Assembly (NCBI GenBank): GCA_963555705.1
Contig: OY743184.1
Location: 20,201,859-20,265,858 of the forward strand
Reading direction: 5' to 3'
Source: Ligustrum vulgare
Lineage: Eukaryota; Streptophyta; Magnoliopsida; Lamiales; Oleaceae
DNA: 64,000 nt
The notes below the pieces were generated by a model that saw nothing but the letters and a program-made list of their open reading frames with translations, had not been told where the DNA came from and made no database searches. Both the position numbers and the translations under genes were made by a program. Below, in pieces: positions 46,641 to 59,792 of the stretch. Every line of letters starts with the position of its first letter. The stretch's first letter is position 1.

Positions 46641-46942
46641 ATAAAGGCTAGGAGGATATTAAATTTTGTGTTGACAATGAGATTGATTTCTATGCTATTT
46701 TGTTTGTGAAGGATGCTAAATTTGTTTACGATTTGAAACATTATCTAGAAAGTACAAGTTTTTCATCTGATATATGGTTAGAATATAGTTCATTCTTATT
46801 GATTTTTTATTTTTAAATTTTTCCACCTGACTTTAAAGGTATCTTACACATGTTGTAATGCAGATATTTATATGATTGTTAAGATTGGAAGTGTGGACTC
46901 TATACCAAATCTTCATTATATCATTTCAGCATCAGATGGGGA
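46641..46942 (+). pseudogene. Captured plastid-type pyruvate kinase fragment
   Basis: The exon block from 46641 after a TCTCAG acceptor reads EDIKFCVDNEIDFYAILFVK after a Trp-to-stop change, then KHYLES. A second block at about 46854-46942 reads NADIYMIVKIGSVDSIPNLH and IISASDG. This is the pyruvate kinase segment leading to the catalytic region, closest in memory to plastidial isoforms. An intron of about 100 bp is kept. Only part of two exons is present. Confidence 0.75.
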
Positions 46943-47316
46943 TAGGTAATCTCTACAAGTGGTTGCCTCATTTATTACTGTAATAATCTACAAAAAGCAA
47001 TTTTCTTGGTATCTGGATGGTTATGCCATGTATGCATCAACAATTAAAAAAATCACGAATCAAGTAGGCATGATTAAATTGCTACCATATGATGGATCCT
47101 GATCTGATTTATGACATTTATGTTGTTCTTGTGTTCTATGAGTTGGAGAAGATGCAACTGTTCATCTAGAACGTCCCAAGGTACCAATAATTATTTTTTT
47201 CCGTTCTATCTTCTTTGTGGCTTGTGCTCATTTATGATTGTTATCTAATGGTTGATGTTCTTGCTACCAGTCCCATGTTTTTAGTTGTTTTAATTCAATA
47301 ATCTAAAAATTACTGA
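46943..47316. other. Spacer between the pyruvate kinase fragment and duplicate copy 2
   Basis: No ORF; probably intron and neighbouring sequence from the captured gene. Confidence 0.35.
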
Positions 47317-48722
47317 TTTTGATGTCGTCGTTCTAATAAGCATCACTGTCCATGGGTGCTAGATGGGGGAACACAGGACATCATGGATTTCTGAGGCGTA
47401 TCTGGACTGTGAACTAATTGCTATTTGAATGAGGGAACACTCATATGTTTGCAGTGAAATTTTAACCATCTTCAATGCTGCTAAGTACAACAGCATAATA
47501 TCCAAAATTTACTTTGTTCTTGGTATCTTGCGTATTGGTCTTTTAAAATCATTTGTCAGTTAAGGTTCTGCTTTTTTCTTAATTATGTATCTTAATTGTA
47601 TATATATGTGATGGTTCTGCTTTCTCTGTTCTTTCTTTTCCCCATGGATTGCTAAATGTTTGTGAGTTTCCTGTTATCCATTTGGCCACAGTCACTCTGA
47701 CGTGGAAGTGGCATCGAGGCTCCTGGATCAAAGTTGTTATTGGATTGTTTGTTTAACTTTTGTGGATCTCTGTCAAGATCCAGATTCCTTGCACCGCCTG
47801 TAAGTTTTATCATTGTTTTATATCAAATTTCATAAAAATCTTTCTTTGCGTTTCTTATTGATTAACTTCTCCCAATTTTACGAATTCTTTCATTTTGAAT
47901 TATCTGGATGGTCCATATACATTTATATTTTTTGTTTTTTGAAGTATTAACCTATTAGATCTTGTGTTTCTGTGAGTTTGATAGATTAAGTTTAAGTGCA
48001 GTAGATGTAAACACTATCGTGGCCCAGTTTCTCTATCTCAGTATCTCGATGTTTTTTATCCCACTAACGAATGTTTGCTTAGGCCTAATTATTATTCTTT
48101 TCTTTTCCGGTCGATATGACTTCCATAGGGTAAAATTCTATTGTTTTATGGCATGCATAATCTATCTATTTCATTTGAGCAATTGTATAGTCGTGTGACT
48201 GTTACTATATACTAAACAATATTGAACATTTCTAGACTGACTATTATCAATTAGGAAGCCATATGTATAGTTGAATTGAATGTCCTTGAATTTGGCATTT
48301 AGAAAAGTGTTGAATAGTTGATTACTAAAGAATTCATGCATGGGCAACGGGGAAGGGCATGGGAATAGGCATGGGATGAACACTATGTTCAGTAGCATGG
48401 GCAAATCACAACCCTTGGAATTTCCTTTACAGACGTGCACGTGGAATCTGTCTTCATGTGCATTCGGGTCAACTTTTGGAACAAATAGTTTTAATCTTTA
48501 TTGTTTATTTCTTTTGCTTATATATATGTAATCTTGTCAATTAGATTAATCTAAAAGGTAATAACAATGAATGAAGATAGATCTCTCACCTCTTAATTTC
48601 TACAGAAAGCTCTAAAAACTTGGGGAAGATGGATTAATGATGCGGGTAAATCCCATGAAGACACTCGTCATTTTATTCCCTCCCCATCCATATAGCTGCG
48701 TTAGTACATTCTCTTCCACTCC
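47317..48722. repeat. 1.4-kb duplicated segment, copy 2
   Basis: Direct repeat of 42471-43867, 4.85 kb further right. The shared part ends near CATTCTCTTCCACT. Upstream neighbours differ (pyruvate kinase here, unrelated DNA at copy 1). Downstream neighbours also differ. Confidence 0.85.
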
Positions 48723-50513
48723 CTATGTTTGCCACAAGCAATGATAAATATTTATTATTCTGATTTTTCATCATAAAAGTTTCGTTTTTCCTCATCGTAT
48801 TATAAATAAAAATTTAAAATTATTTTGGGATTTTCATTTGTTTAAATTTAGGGTGGTTTCAAGCTATTTTCTTAAGATCGTGAGAGTTTTTGTCACTTTG
48901 CTTGAAATCCTTGTCATAATATTTGCCAAGAATGCTATTTGATGGTCCATCTTTTCTTTTTCCCCCCCTTCTTATATGAAATTTAGGGAATTAATGACTA
49001 TAGAATGAAAAAATTGTGTTTTTTCCATGCCCACTCCACTTGAAGAAACAACAAGCATAATTGTAACCAATAAAATCATATATTATGTCTTTCATTTCTA
49101 TTTGATTCAAGTTTTTGTGTTGCCTACAAATCTGATCAGACTTTACAAGCTAAAGATATGGTAGTACTTGTAGTAGACAAAGTCACATATTCTTGCTTGG
49201 GAAATTTTTACCTTTGAAGAGACATAAGCATTATATATATATATATATATTGTATTTTCTGTAGGTGCTTTTTTGTTTGAGCAATTAAGATTTGTCTTTC
49301 TTTTCATTGGTGATATTCATATGCAAAGGAAACCAAGTCATTGGTTTATATATTCTTTTTAATATAAATAAATACAAGGAGCGATTTCTTCTAATTTTGG
49401 AGTTTTTCAGACTTTGAGTACTCGAATAAGAGCTGAAAGCCAAGTTGACACAGGTAAAAATGTTCACTTTTTATGGACTGTGGAAGTAAGCTTTCTCTAA
49501 GACGGAGTTTCATGTTCGCATTCTTGGAATTGACAAGACAGGAAAAAAGGTACTATGCTCCAGTATAATTTGTTTTCTGAAAACACAAGATCACAAACTT
49601 CTTTATGTAGTAAATCAACAAGTTATTTGGATTCAATTAAATATCCATTTGGAGCAGATATTTTCTGGAGTTGGTAGATAAAGATTGAAACGATTACTTA
49701 AAATTTCTCACACATACCAACCTCACCATGATAGAAATTTAAGAAAAAATAAAAAGTATCGTGATTTTAATTGTTATGTATATTAATATTAGGTTGAATT
49801 GAAGGAAAAGATGGCTGAATCCTATAGCTTTCATCGTCTTAGCCAATGGAAAGGGTCATGTGAAAAAACAATATACTTGGGAGCTATGTCTTCGTAAAGG
49901 TTTGCTGCAACCATTTGTGAGAATGATTTATTTTGTTGAAATTCAGATTTTCTTCTGATCCATTCATGTAGTCACTTTCGGGATTGTCAACTCCTTAAGA
50001 AGGTACCATTGTCAGAATTTCTGATAAGATCAAGTTAATAATAGTAAACTGTTCGAGATGCTTACGATATATCACATTCACTTTAAGCATGCATCTTTTA
50101 TGAGTTTATCTTGATTTGGGATGAACTCCTATTGTTATATCCTTGCATAGCTATTTTTGAGACATTGAGAAAGCTTATACTGGAATCAAAACATAACCTT
50201 GTGAAACTTTGTTTGTAAATGCTTTATCTTCAGTATGAAAATTAAAACATAGTATCTGTGAAGTCTTTTTCTACACATTAACATTAGATTTTAAATAGAA
50301 TATATTGATAATTATGATTGTTTTTATTGTTAACAAATATTTTGAATTCAAATTTTTCTCATATTTGATTTTGTTTTTATGATTATGTTAATTTCTAAAC
50401 AATGGAATAATGAAGTTTTAAATTTCAATGAATTGTTCAGTACTTAACTGGTTTTCAATTCGACACAAATAAACATAAATATGAAACATTTTGTCCTACG
50501 CACGTATTATCTA
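48723..50513. other. Non-coding remainder of a Helitron-like segment
   Basis: AT-rich, with an (AT)n run near 49238-49252. A possible exon-like phrase VELKEKMAESYSFHRLSQWK near 49795-49855 has no assignable family. Confidence 0.35.
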
Positions 50514-50517
50514 CTAG
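50495..50517 (+). mobile_element. Helitron-like 3' terminus abutting a 5'-like end
   Basis: CCTACGCACGTATTATCTA followed by CTAG (50514-50517); the short stem TACG/CGTA is weak. The next bases, TTATAGTATTGTAAAAG, resemble a Helitron 5' terminus with a mutated TC. Confidence 0.4.
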
Positions 50518-50784
50518 TTATAGTATTGTAAAAGAGTGAGATAATTTCATAAGCCGCTAACTGTTTTCTTATTTATCCTAACGACATCATATTATTGCAA
50601 CACAGCTCAACCTAGACGACTCTTCTCTCACAACGCGATCTGGAAAACCTATACGCCTTCTGCACCCTTGATCTCTCACAAAAGCACAACTATACATACA
50701 CCAATAGATACATACAGTCATGGCCGAAGTTGTATCAATTGCTTGCTTACGGGAAAGCAACAGATTCAATTGTTTGGGGGTGAG

Positions 50785-50877
50785 GTAAAACCGCTTTTCG
50801 AGAAGAAACCAAAACAGTTTGGAATTGGGTTAGCTCTACTATCGAAGAAGGATCTTCATCGCTTCGTGAAATGGTGG
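50785..50877 (+). pseudogene. RPL7A: Captured ribosomal protein eL8 (RPL7a) exon fragment
   Basis: Reads [20 protein letters not shown] then [10 protein letters not shown] and an almost immediate stop. This is the N-terminal part of 60S ribosomal protein eL8, whose family sequence has NPLFEKRPKQFGIG followed by [11 protein letters not shown]. About 31 codons; no other eL8 exon was found nearby. It lies 270 bp inside the element that starts at about 50518. Confidence 0.8.
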
Positions 50878-53027
50878 TAGAGTTTTTCCTCTCTTCATTT
50901 CACTCTTTCACACCTGAATCCGACTGTAAGTTTTTATTTTTAATAAAGTCGCAGATTATCAAATTTGTTTTATTGCCAACAATGGTTAAATCCACAATTT
51001 TATGAGTTAGCCCTAATTTAGAACAACGGTAAAATGCCTTAATTAACAATGGAAAAATAGCCCTAATTTATGAGTTAGCCCTAATTTATTACCGAGTTAC
51101 TTTAGAATTGTAATCATCAACTATTAAATATTAATTGCTAGAATAAGTTTCTAAATGTGCCAAACTATAGATACCAATGAATTTTGTTTGTGATGCATTT
51201 TTTTTAATCTAAATGTAGATTCAAATGCTGCAAGTCCAGCTGAAGAATGAGAAAATCATCTTGTTTGTTCATGCTCTTGCCTATCATTATTCACTAAAAT
51301 CAGTTTAGGATATTAAAACTTATTCTGGTAGAATTTGCATTGTAGAAGTGGACTTAAATTTATCTGATTTCACTGTTTTTGTTACTGAAATTTACTAAAT
51401 ATGGAGTAAATAGTTTCTATCAAATGCTTGTTAGAATCCCGTGTTCATCTTTCATTAGCATATAGAACTATGTATTATGGATGCTGGCCACGAAGCCCTT
51501 ATGTATATTCTGGATAGTTTGAAATTTGTTTCAATGCAATACTTTCATCGAGGGGCAGCAATCTGTAGATAATATCATTTCAACCCATACCAAGATTTAC
51601 AGTAATTTTGGTAACTTAGCATCTGTTTTGTTACCTACTATGTCTAGGTTACCAACATCACTTGAATACCTAATAGTGCAATTATGTCATTATCATCCAG
51701 GATTAGTTTGTGTGTAAAAATTTCCTGTTAATGGGTCGAAAGTAATTTTCTTCGTTTTGGTATCTGATTTTTTTAATTCAAATTTAAGGGCAAGGTTGAC
51801 AAAAACTTCACTTGCTTTCTTGAAATGATGAATGAGTGATGTGCACACAAGTGATATAAAGAGAAATTAGGTAATGAAATGTATGTGTATCAATTAAAAT
51901 TATTTAATTTTGTGTTATTCATAAAACTGAAATAAATAAGATTTTAATTCACACCAGGATATCAAACTTCATGACAAAAAACATTAGTAACTTGTGGTTT
52001 GAGATAACATTGATATCAATCACGATAAGTTAGAATATGGAATGTACTACTGTTCTTTACACTTTATATTAACTAGGAGCTGGATGTTTATTTCTTAGTA
52101 TATGCCAATAAAAATATAACGTGTTTATATTTTCGTCTGTTTCTTCTTAAGTTACATGCTTTTCACATTTCTATTTATCTCAAGTGGTCTTTTCTCTCTA
52201 TGGTAACGATCAAATGTCAGCTTTTGTACAAAGATGAAACTGAAGAAAGGACAAGTCCTCAAAGATTCAATCGTCAGTTACAGTTGGCCACTGAAATTTT
52301 TTAGAGACTTGTTCTCTACTACATATACTTTAATAAATTGTAATGCATGGTGATGAAATCTTTGGCCATGTTAAACCAAACAAATTTCAAGGTTAACTGT
52401 AAAAAAATTCTATGTGAATCAATTCTAGGTTTACCACAATTCTCAGTCAATCTCCATTTCGACAAATGACAATTCTTCACAGGCTGTGCATTTAGAATAT
52501 TGTTGGTGGGTGTTAGTATGATTTTGTCAGATAATAGGCTGCTTCTAGGAAATGTTTAGGTGAATGGTGTTGAAATGGAACTTTATATGTGGGGGTTTAT
52601 ACTAGTCGATATGCTCTGAAATTGACTTTTACATGAGAGTACTTGTTTAAATAACTCGGTTCTCCTTTGATTGTTCAACGTGCTTTATTGTCAAATTCTC
52701 TCTACTAGTATGTTCTTAGAAATATTTAGATCACAGTCGAAGTTATCTTGTTTTACTATTCTTCAAGGAATAGTTTGAAATCTAAAGAAACTTACACTAA
52801 GTTGTTATACTAATATTGTTATGCTCGTAATATTCTTTGCTAAATTCGAATTTTGAATTTGAGAATTTGGATATTATTTGAATTTCGCATTTAAATTTGA
52901 GATATTGTTTGCTAAATATGCTTAGTATTGCCATGTTGCTTTTTTTTTTTTTTTTTTAAATAAACGACATTTTCAGTTGGACTTGCAAAAATTAATTTAT
53001 ATACAAGTGGTTATTAACCGCATTGCA
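50878..53027. other. Non-coding interior of a Helitron-like segment
   Basis: AT-rich, with no supported gene. Small ORFs (51526-51717 and similar) show no recognisable motifs. Confidence 0.4.
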
Positions 53028-53166
53028 TCGAGACACGAACCGAAACCAAACCGACCCGACTTAGGCGGTTATGGGGCGGTTATGGTATGGGCAAAAAATT
53101 GGTGGTTCGGTTATGGTTTTGGACGAACCGACCCCGAACCGAACCGAACCAAACCGTTGCCATATA
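53028..53166. mobile_element. Relic of a hAT-type MITE with GAACC repeats
   Basis: A GC-rich island of CGAACCGAACC-type repeats ends CCGTTGCCATA, resembling the TGGCAA terminus of hAT MITEs. It is bracketed by the 7-bp repeat CATTGCA (53021-53027 and 53167-53173). The left terminal repeat is not evident. Confidence 0.4.
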
Positions 53167-54033
53167 CATTGCAAGAAGCTAAAGTAGATTGTTTTTCGAG
53201 CCTTAGCTAGGTTGAAATTTTTTGAAAGTTTATAATAAATATCATCCTGTTGTTTTTTCTACTTGATTCAAAAGGTAGAAAATGGTGCCTTGTTGGTATC
53301 GATGTTTGTTTGAATAAGGGGAACTGCATTATTTTATTAGAGTGCAACTAGATGGAAGTGAGCATGTAGAACCAATTAATAACTGTATTCCGGTGTCCAG
53401 TATTCACTTATATAGATATTCAGTTTTACGTGATCTTATGCTTTAGATATTATTATTATTAAATTTCACTATTATAAATAAAAACTAGACATGGTTTGTA
53501 TTTGATCATTCTTAGGTGAAAGAAATTGCTGAAAATGTTGATGAAGCTATAAGGGTGCTTTCGGTTGCCAATTTAGTAATGTTTTAAGTGTTTCGTTTGA
53601 CTTTAATTTTATTCTCATGACTGGATGAAATTGTGTTTGGTGAACATGTGTTGTTGAATTATATTTTGTTGTTTATGGAATAAAATGAGCAGTTGAAAAG
53701 ATGATAGCTATGATATGGATTGAGTATGTTAATGTTTGAATGGTTCAGATTTTTTGTTATGAAATTCTCATTTTAGTTTTGTATATGTAATAGAAAGTTG
53801 AATTGGAATTGCTGATTTTGAATAGATTAGGTTGTCTCGAGGTTACTTTGGTTCTTATTTAAGGAAGAAATTAAAAGAAATTTGTTCTTTATACTAGGAA
53901 CTACAATGATGAAATTGAGTCAGATTGCTAGCAAACATTTAGGTTTTTGAAATCTAGGATAAACTTCCCTAGATGAACTACAATCACGTGCACTAAATGT
54001 GTATACGTTATTATGTACTTAGCGATAATACAA

Positions 54034-54061
54034 CACATGCATTGCATGTGCGTCACACTAG
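54034..54061 (+). mobile_element. Helitron 3' terminus with intact hairpin
   Basis: The hairpin CACATGC-ATT-GCATGTG (54034-54050) is followed by CGTCACA and CTAG (54058-54061), then T. It has the same geometry as the terminus at 36046. It probably ends the element carrying the eL8 fragment (about 50518-54061). Confidence 0.65.
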
Positions 54062-54554
54062 TCAAGCAAAAAAAAAAAAAAAATCCCCGATAGAAAACAC
54101 GTTTAGTCTTGACTGTTCGAGACAAATGGCCCAAATAAGTCTGGGTAGTCGATTCGTCCACAACCTTGACTTTTCTGGGTCGTTACAGACGGCTCAGAGT
54201 CTGGGCTGTTGACTACAGATGGTCTAAATCAATCCAGACTCATATCGTATTGAGATGGATCCATTTCAATTTGTTATCTTTGTAATTTTTAATGCAGAGT
54301 TTGGGCTGTTGACTACAGACTCATATTGTCGATTATAAGAAAAACTCAAAGTGGATCCATCTCAATAAGATATGAGTTTTGGATTTCTATTTAGTTCGTA
54401 TTCTCCAATTCCGCTTTCACCTGTAAAGGTTACTTCCGAAGAGGAAAGTATTTGGTTAATTGAACTAAATAAAACTATTCCTCTTTGCGTAACTTTAGTA
54501 AGAAATGATATTCCCGATAGAAAACACGAATAATCCAATGGTGGGGATCGAAAT
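54062..54554. other. Spacer before a decayed gypsy element
   Basis: Contains the short repeats CCCGATAGAAAACAC (54087 and 54513 regions) and GGGCTGTTGACTACAGA (54206 and 54306 regions), probably tandem debris of the adjacent retroelement. No gene. Confidence 0.5.
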
Positions 54555-56770
54555 GTGAATGATTTTTTGAATACAACGGAGGTAGCTCGTGAGAACGACA
54601 TGATTATTCCTGATGTAGTAGTTGTCACCATGATCCCATTGTTTTATGCAGGAGCTACTTATTCGTTCATATCTTTAGAATTTTTACGTGGTATGAATAT
54701 AGAACCTGTTTCATTACCTAATTATCCGGATATTATTAAACCATGTGGACCTCCTCGAACTGCAAAGTTTAGTCTACCTAAGACCAAAGTAAACCTCGAG
54801 GGTATGGAATTTATAGGTAATCTGATTTTGTTTTTCTTTAGCAACTTTAGTACTGTATTAGGAATGTGGTTATCAGCCTATAACACATTAATTGATTGCA
54901 AATCTAAGATTTTAAGACTATGAAAATGCATTCATTTCTTTTCCTAAACCTGAAAAGACAACTAGAATTCTGATCTCTACAACAAAAGCGCTTAAACTTG
55001 TGAATCAAAGACATATTTGATATTGAGTAAGTTTACATCAAGTAAGTTCAAAAAAATCAGTTACCCCATCACCTCTGTCAATCGTTCAGGAATTCTAGAA
55101 AGTATTTTTTTAAGAATTATCTGTACCACCCCTAGATCGAGAAATCAAATTTGAAATTGAATTACTACTCGGCACTCAACTCATATCAAATGGCCCCTTC
55201 TAAACTCAAATAGTTAAAAGTTCAACTGGGTGATTATTTGAAACAGGGCTTTATTCAACCAAGTACTTCTCCAAGGGCTCACTTGTACTCTTCATGAAAA
55301 AAATGATGGATCGCTTCGTGTCTGTTTTGATTATCGAGAATTCATTAGTGTTACTATTAATTATAAATATCATTTGCCTCAAATTGATGACCTCTTGAAT
55401 TAACTGCAAGGCTCGGGATTTTTTTCAAAGATTGATTTATGAATTGGATACTATCAACTAAAAAATAAGAAAGAAGATATCTCGAAGACAACATTTAATA
55501 CTCATTATGGGCACTTTAAATTTTTAGTAGTGTCGTTTGGATTAAAAAATGCGCCTGTGGTATTTATGAATTTAATGAATTTAATTTTCGAGGAATATTT
55601 AGATAAGTTCATTATTGTTTTCACTGGAAATATCTTGATTTACTCAAAAATCTCAAGAAGATCATGTCCAACATCTCCATATAGCCTAGCAAGTATTATG
55701 AGAATAAAATTATAAGTAAAATTTCCAAATGCGAATTATGGTTGGAAAAATGTGTGTTTTTGGGACATGTTACCAAGCAAGGAATTTCAGTGGATCCTAG
55801 CAAGATTAAAGTAGTAGTAAATTGGGCACGACCGACGACACCAACATAGATACGAGTTTTCTTGGATTAGCAAGATATTATCGAAGATTTTTACATAACT
55901 TTTCGAAAATCGCTATCCATGTGACTCGTCTTACTCGCAAGAATGTCCCTTTTAATTGAACGGACGAGTGTGAAAGAAGTTTTCAAAAATTGAAGATTTG
56001 GCTTACTACCATTTCCATCTTGATCATTCCAGATGGATAGGGGATTTTACTATTTACAGTGTTGCTTCGAGAAATGGGTTAGGATGTGTTCTTATTCAAC
56101 ATGGAAAAGTAATAGCATATGCGTCATGTCAGGTAAAATCCTATGAACAAAATTATTGTATCCACGATTTGGAATTAGTAGTTCTTGTTTTCACACAAAA
56201 AAATATGACAACATTATCTTTATGGCGAAGGTGCAAAATTTTCACTAATCACCAGAACTTGAAATAATTCTTTACGTAAAAAGAATTACACATGAGACAA
56301 AGAAGATGATTATAATTACTGAAGAATTATGATTGTACTATTAGTTATCATCTCGAAAAAGTCAATGTAGTAGCTGACACACTTAGTAGAAAAATTTATA
56401 ACTCAGAACCTTCTAATGAAACATTTGTGGATAGAAAGAATTTCAAAATAGGGAAGAATATATTAACATCCATTACTATCCAACCAACCCTTTGAATAGA
56501 ATCAAAGAAGGTCAAAAGGATGACCCTGTTGCTGAGAAAATTAGAAAAAGTCTAGCAAAAGAAAAACCAACAAAATACCACATTTCCTCTCAAATAATTT
56601 TGTCATATAGGCAAATAATTTATTTACCTAATGTAGATAGATTATGGTAATGCATCTTAAGAGAAGCACATGAGACTCCCTATACAGTTCACCAGGGACC
56701 ACTAAATTATATCATGAAATCAAGACTTTATATTATGGCCTGATATGAAACATGAAATAACCTAATTCAT
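54555..56770 (+). pseudogene. Heavily decayed Ty3/gypsy pol (protease to integrase)
   Basis: The protease-like part in 54555-54923 (AGATYSFISLEFLRGMNIEP, SAYNTLIDCKSKILRL) has AGAT where the active site is normally DSGAT or DPGAT. RT traces lie between about 55230 and 55715 ([16 protein letters not shown], then [12 protein letters not shown], so the YVDD motif is gone). RNase H is in 55998-56267 and up to about 56395 (VNVVADTLSRK). The integrase N-terminus fades by 56770 (WPDMKHEI). Numerous stops. The motif set resembles Tekay/Del-type elements. Confidence 0.75.
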
Positions 56771-58299
56771 AGCAAAACATACATGTATACCCACAATTAT
56801 GTTTTCAAGAATCTTGCATGTACCCATCAATGTTTGTGCACACATATGCTACATGACAATTATGGTTTGTGAAGTAGCTCCTAGATAGACATATATGAAC
56901 AAATGGGCATTATTTTATTTGTACTTGTGCATGGAAAATGTTACAATCTACTTTATTACTTGTTCGACCCGTGCACTTATAATAGGAAAAAGTCACAACA
57001 AGTTTTTGACGTCGTTATAGTTTGGTTTTGATTTATTTTAGCACTAATTCAGATTTCTACTTGTATTATTATTTTTTTCTATTTTAGTTTGCTTTAGTTT
57101 TCTTCTTTTCACGATAAAAAAAGTGACGAAAAATTGCAGAATCACAAATGGCCGTGGTTGACTTCAACAAAATGCTTGTACGTGACTTTATATCATGAGG
57201 CAACACAATTGACAGCACAAGAAATTGAAGAGAGAGATATGCTCGGGGAGATTTTATTACAGGGCACCGACTACAAGATATAAAAGCGGATGTGAAATTC
57301 ATGAAACTACCCTGGCTGACTTGCTTGCTGTATTATTTCTTTCACCAAAATTTGATATGGATGATTTTCCAGTGAAATTATTTTTTCCACCGGTTATTAA
57401 TGAGTATCGATTAAGGGAATCACCTCCACCGTGCTTCCAACAAATACAACAAGAGGAGAAGACTTTCCATAAAGATGTCATTATTTCTTTACTAAGAATT
57501 TTTGATATGGAAGTTGAACTCGAGGAAGTTTCAAGAAGATGAGTATATGGAAAAATGAGAGTTGATCATAGTGGATCAAATCGAAAATGCGAAATTTAAT
57601 GATCTAGACCTTACCAAACACTGATGGGATAGTTGAAGTTCATGTAGTGAAATTCGAACCGAGTGGTGAAGTCAAGCCATATTTTAAGGATATTGGAAAT
57701 GTAAACTTTTGGAGAATAAATGAAAAATGATGCAAGTTCAAAAGACACAAGCAAATTAAGACATCCATAAAGTACCCTGAATGGTCATCGCTATCAAAAG
57801 TAGAGCTTAAGATTATAACTTCAGCGCTTAATGGTGGGAAACTCATCTTCTTTCTTCTCCTCCTTCGTACTTTTCTAATTATTTTTATTTTTGCTTAATT
57901 ATTGCATTGCATGTAGTACTTTAAGAATTGCATTAGTAACTTAGACATGTTTACTTACTGAGTTCATTTGACTTAGGTTCATCGTTAATATCCTAGCACT
58001 ATATTGAGCTTACATTGATGTGATATGAATTCTTTAGTTGCACTTGCATTTCATTCTTCAAACCAATTTGAAAGACTTGTCTTTTCCTGGTTATAGGATT
58101 TTTTCAAAGATGCAGATTCTTTTAGATAGTCCCCCCCCCCAACCCTAAAATTTAAGAGATTAGAATTATTTTTTGGTGTAATCATTGAAAATATTTAAAC
58201 TTATATTCTATAACTAATATTTAATTTGAACTCCTGAAACAAAAATTTAAAGCCTAATAACAACGCAATTTTCATGACATCTACCAGTTCGAATTGTCA
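56771..58299. other. Unassigned retroelement-like segment
   Basis: A 105-codon ORF at 57225-57542 and plus-strand coding-like stretches near 57620-57840 (VEVHVVKFEPSGEVKPYF) read like eroded retroelement protein but match no domain known to me. Given the sequence to the right they could be the end of an Athila-type coding region. Confidence 0.35.
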
Positions 58300-59792
58300 A
58301 TGGTCAATCTCAACTTCAAATCATACCTTGGGGGAATACATTATTCTTTTGTGCTTTTATTAGTTAGTATAATTTTTGAAACATTGAGGATAATGTAAAT
58401 TTTTAGTTTGGGTGGGTAAATATCGGGATGCTCATTGTTTTCTTTATATGGGTATATATAATATTTTTTTTAAAAGGTTAGTTTTGTTGATTTGCTTGCT
58501 ACCAATGATGATATTATGTTTGAATTAAATATTACTTTATGTAGAATACCGAGCAACACTTGAACTTGCACTCTTACTTGATTTCTTATCCACGTTAGCC
58601 TTGATGAACTAAGCATGTAACCAATATTGAATTATCACTTGTGTGGTACTACGACTTGCATATGTAGGGTGATTTATTTATGTAATACAACCTATGATTA
58701 ATTAGATATTCCCCAACCATTAGTATAGTAATCTTGACATTTAACATAAAAACCAAATTGCTACAATTTGGGGTGGAAAGATTAATACAGGTAGGCGTAA
58801 AAATTTGATGGTCTAAAGTTGCTGAATCTTACCTTTGGTTGAAAGAGTTTTAGTTAACGAGTCTAAACCAATACTAGCAACTTAATAATAGTCTTATACT
58901 TCTCTTCGTAACGTTGGTAAATCGAACAATTAAGTCTTTAAGAATCTATTAAAACCCGGTGTACTATGGTCATCCGATTTGGGAGTAATTGACACAAAAC
59001 TCGCTACAGGGTTCACTTAGAAAGTTTAAGGTGGAGAAGAATTTCACGTAAGACAATAATACATCTTACACTTTTCTTTGTAGCCATGGTGACTCGTTCA
59101 ATTAAGCCTTTAATGGTTTCATAACACCTGGTGCCCTTTTGTCATCTAACTTGAGAGTCATCGGAATAAAGCTTGCTATGGGGGTCACTTAGAAAATTTA
59201 ATGAGAAAATTTTTACACATAAGATGAGAAAACCATTAAAAAAATATTTTTTAGACTCGATAAAGTGTTGAGTCTAGACTTTGAGACTAGAACTTTAGAG
59301 ACTAGGGTGTGAGATTGAGAACTGCTTAACATCGGTCTTTAATGAAGACATATATCTTATTCTGGTCACCTTGTGTGGAGAATGCATTTTAATGATTATT
59401 ATAAACAACATATGTTAGAAAGCTAACCTCGAGTCTGGAGAGAAAAATATAAAGAGTGATCAGACATGAGAGATGCGAGAAAAGAAAAAATCATTGTTTG
59501 ACCACATCAAAAATGAGTTTTGAAATTTATAAACAACATTATGTTTGTTATGCTCTTATATGGGTGTGCATTCAGTGTTTTCTATTCACATATACATATG
59601 AAAAGTCGAGTATCGGATACGTAAAAATAATTTTGCTATTTGGAAATTTCTAAAGTTTATTTTTATTCGAATCTAATATATAAAGTGAGCAAGTCAACAT
59701 TGAGTCATTTATTTGTATTTGTTGAGTTTAGTTTTAGAGTTAAGTTTTAGTTTAATTTTATTCGAGAATGAACAAATGTTCTAGTTTGAAGG
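58300..59792 (+). other. Athila-like 3' non-coding region
   Basis: ACATTGAGGATAATGTAAAT and AGTTTGGGTGGG at 58380-58415 resemble the stretch that follows the coding region in Athila-type elements. Two diverged tandem copies of about 170-175 bp (roughly 58890-59065 and 59066-59215) share CACTTAGAAA(G/A)TTTAA. Ends where LTR copy C starts. Confidence 0.45.

Noticed and set aside
53028..53166. Coding region in the GAACC-repeat island (52977-53210)
   Set aside because: The ORF is a translation of short repeats of a hAT-MITE-like relic bracketed by CATTGCA.
57225..57542. 105-codon plus-strand ORF
   Set aside because: Could be eroded retroelement coding sequence, but no domain was recognised, so no function is given.
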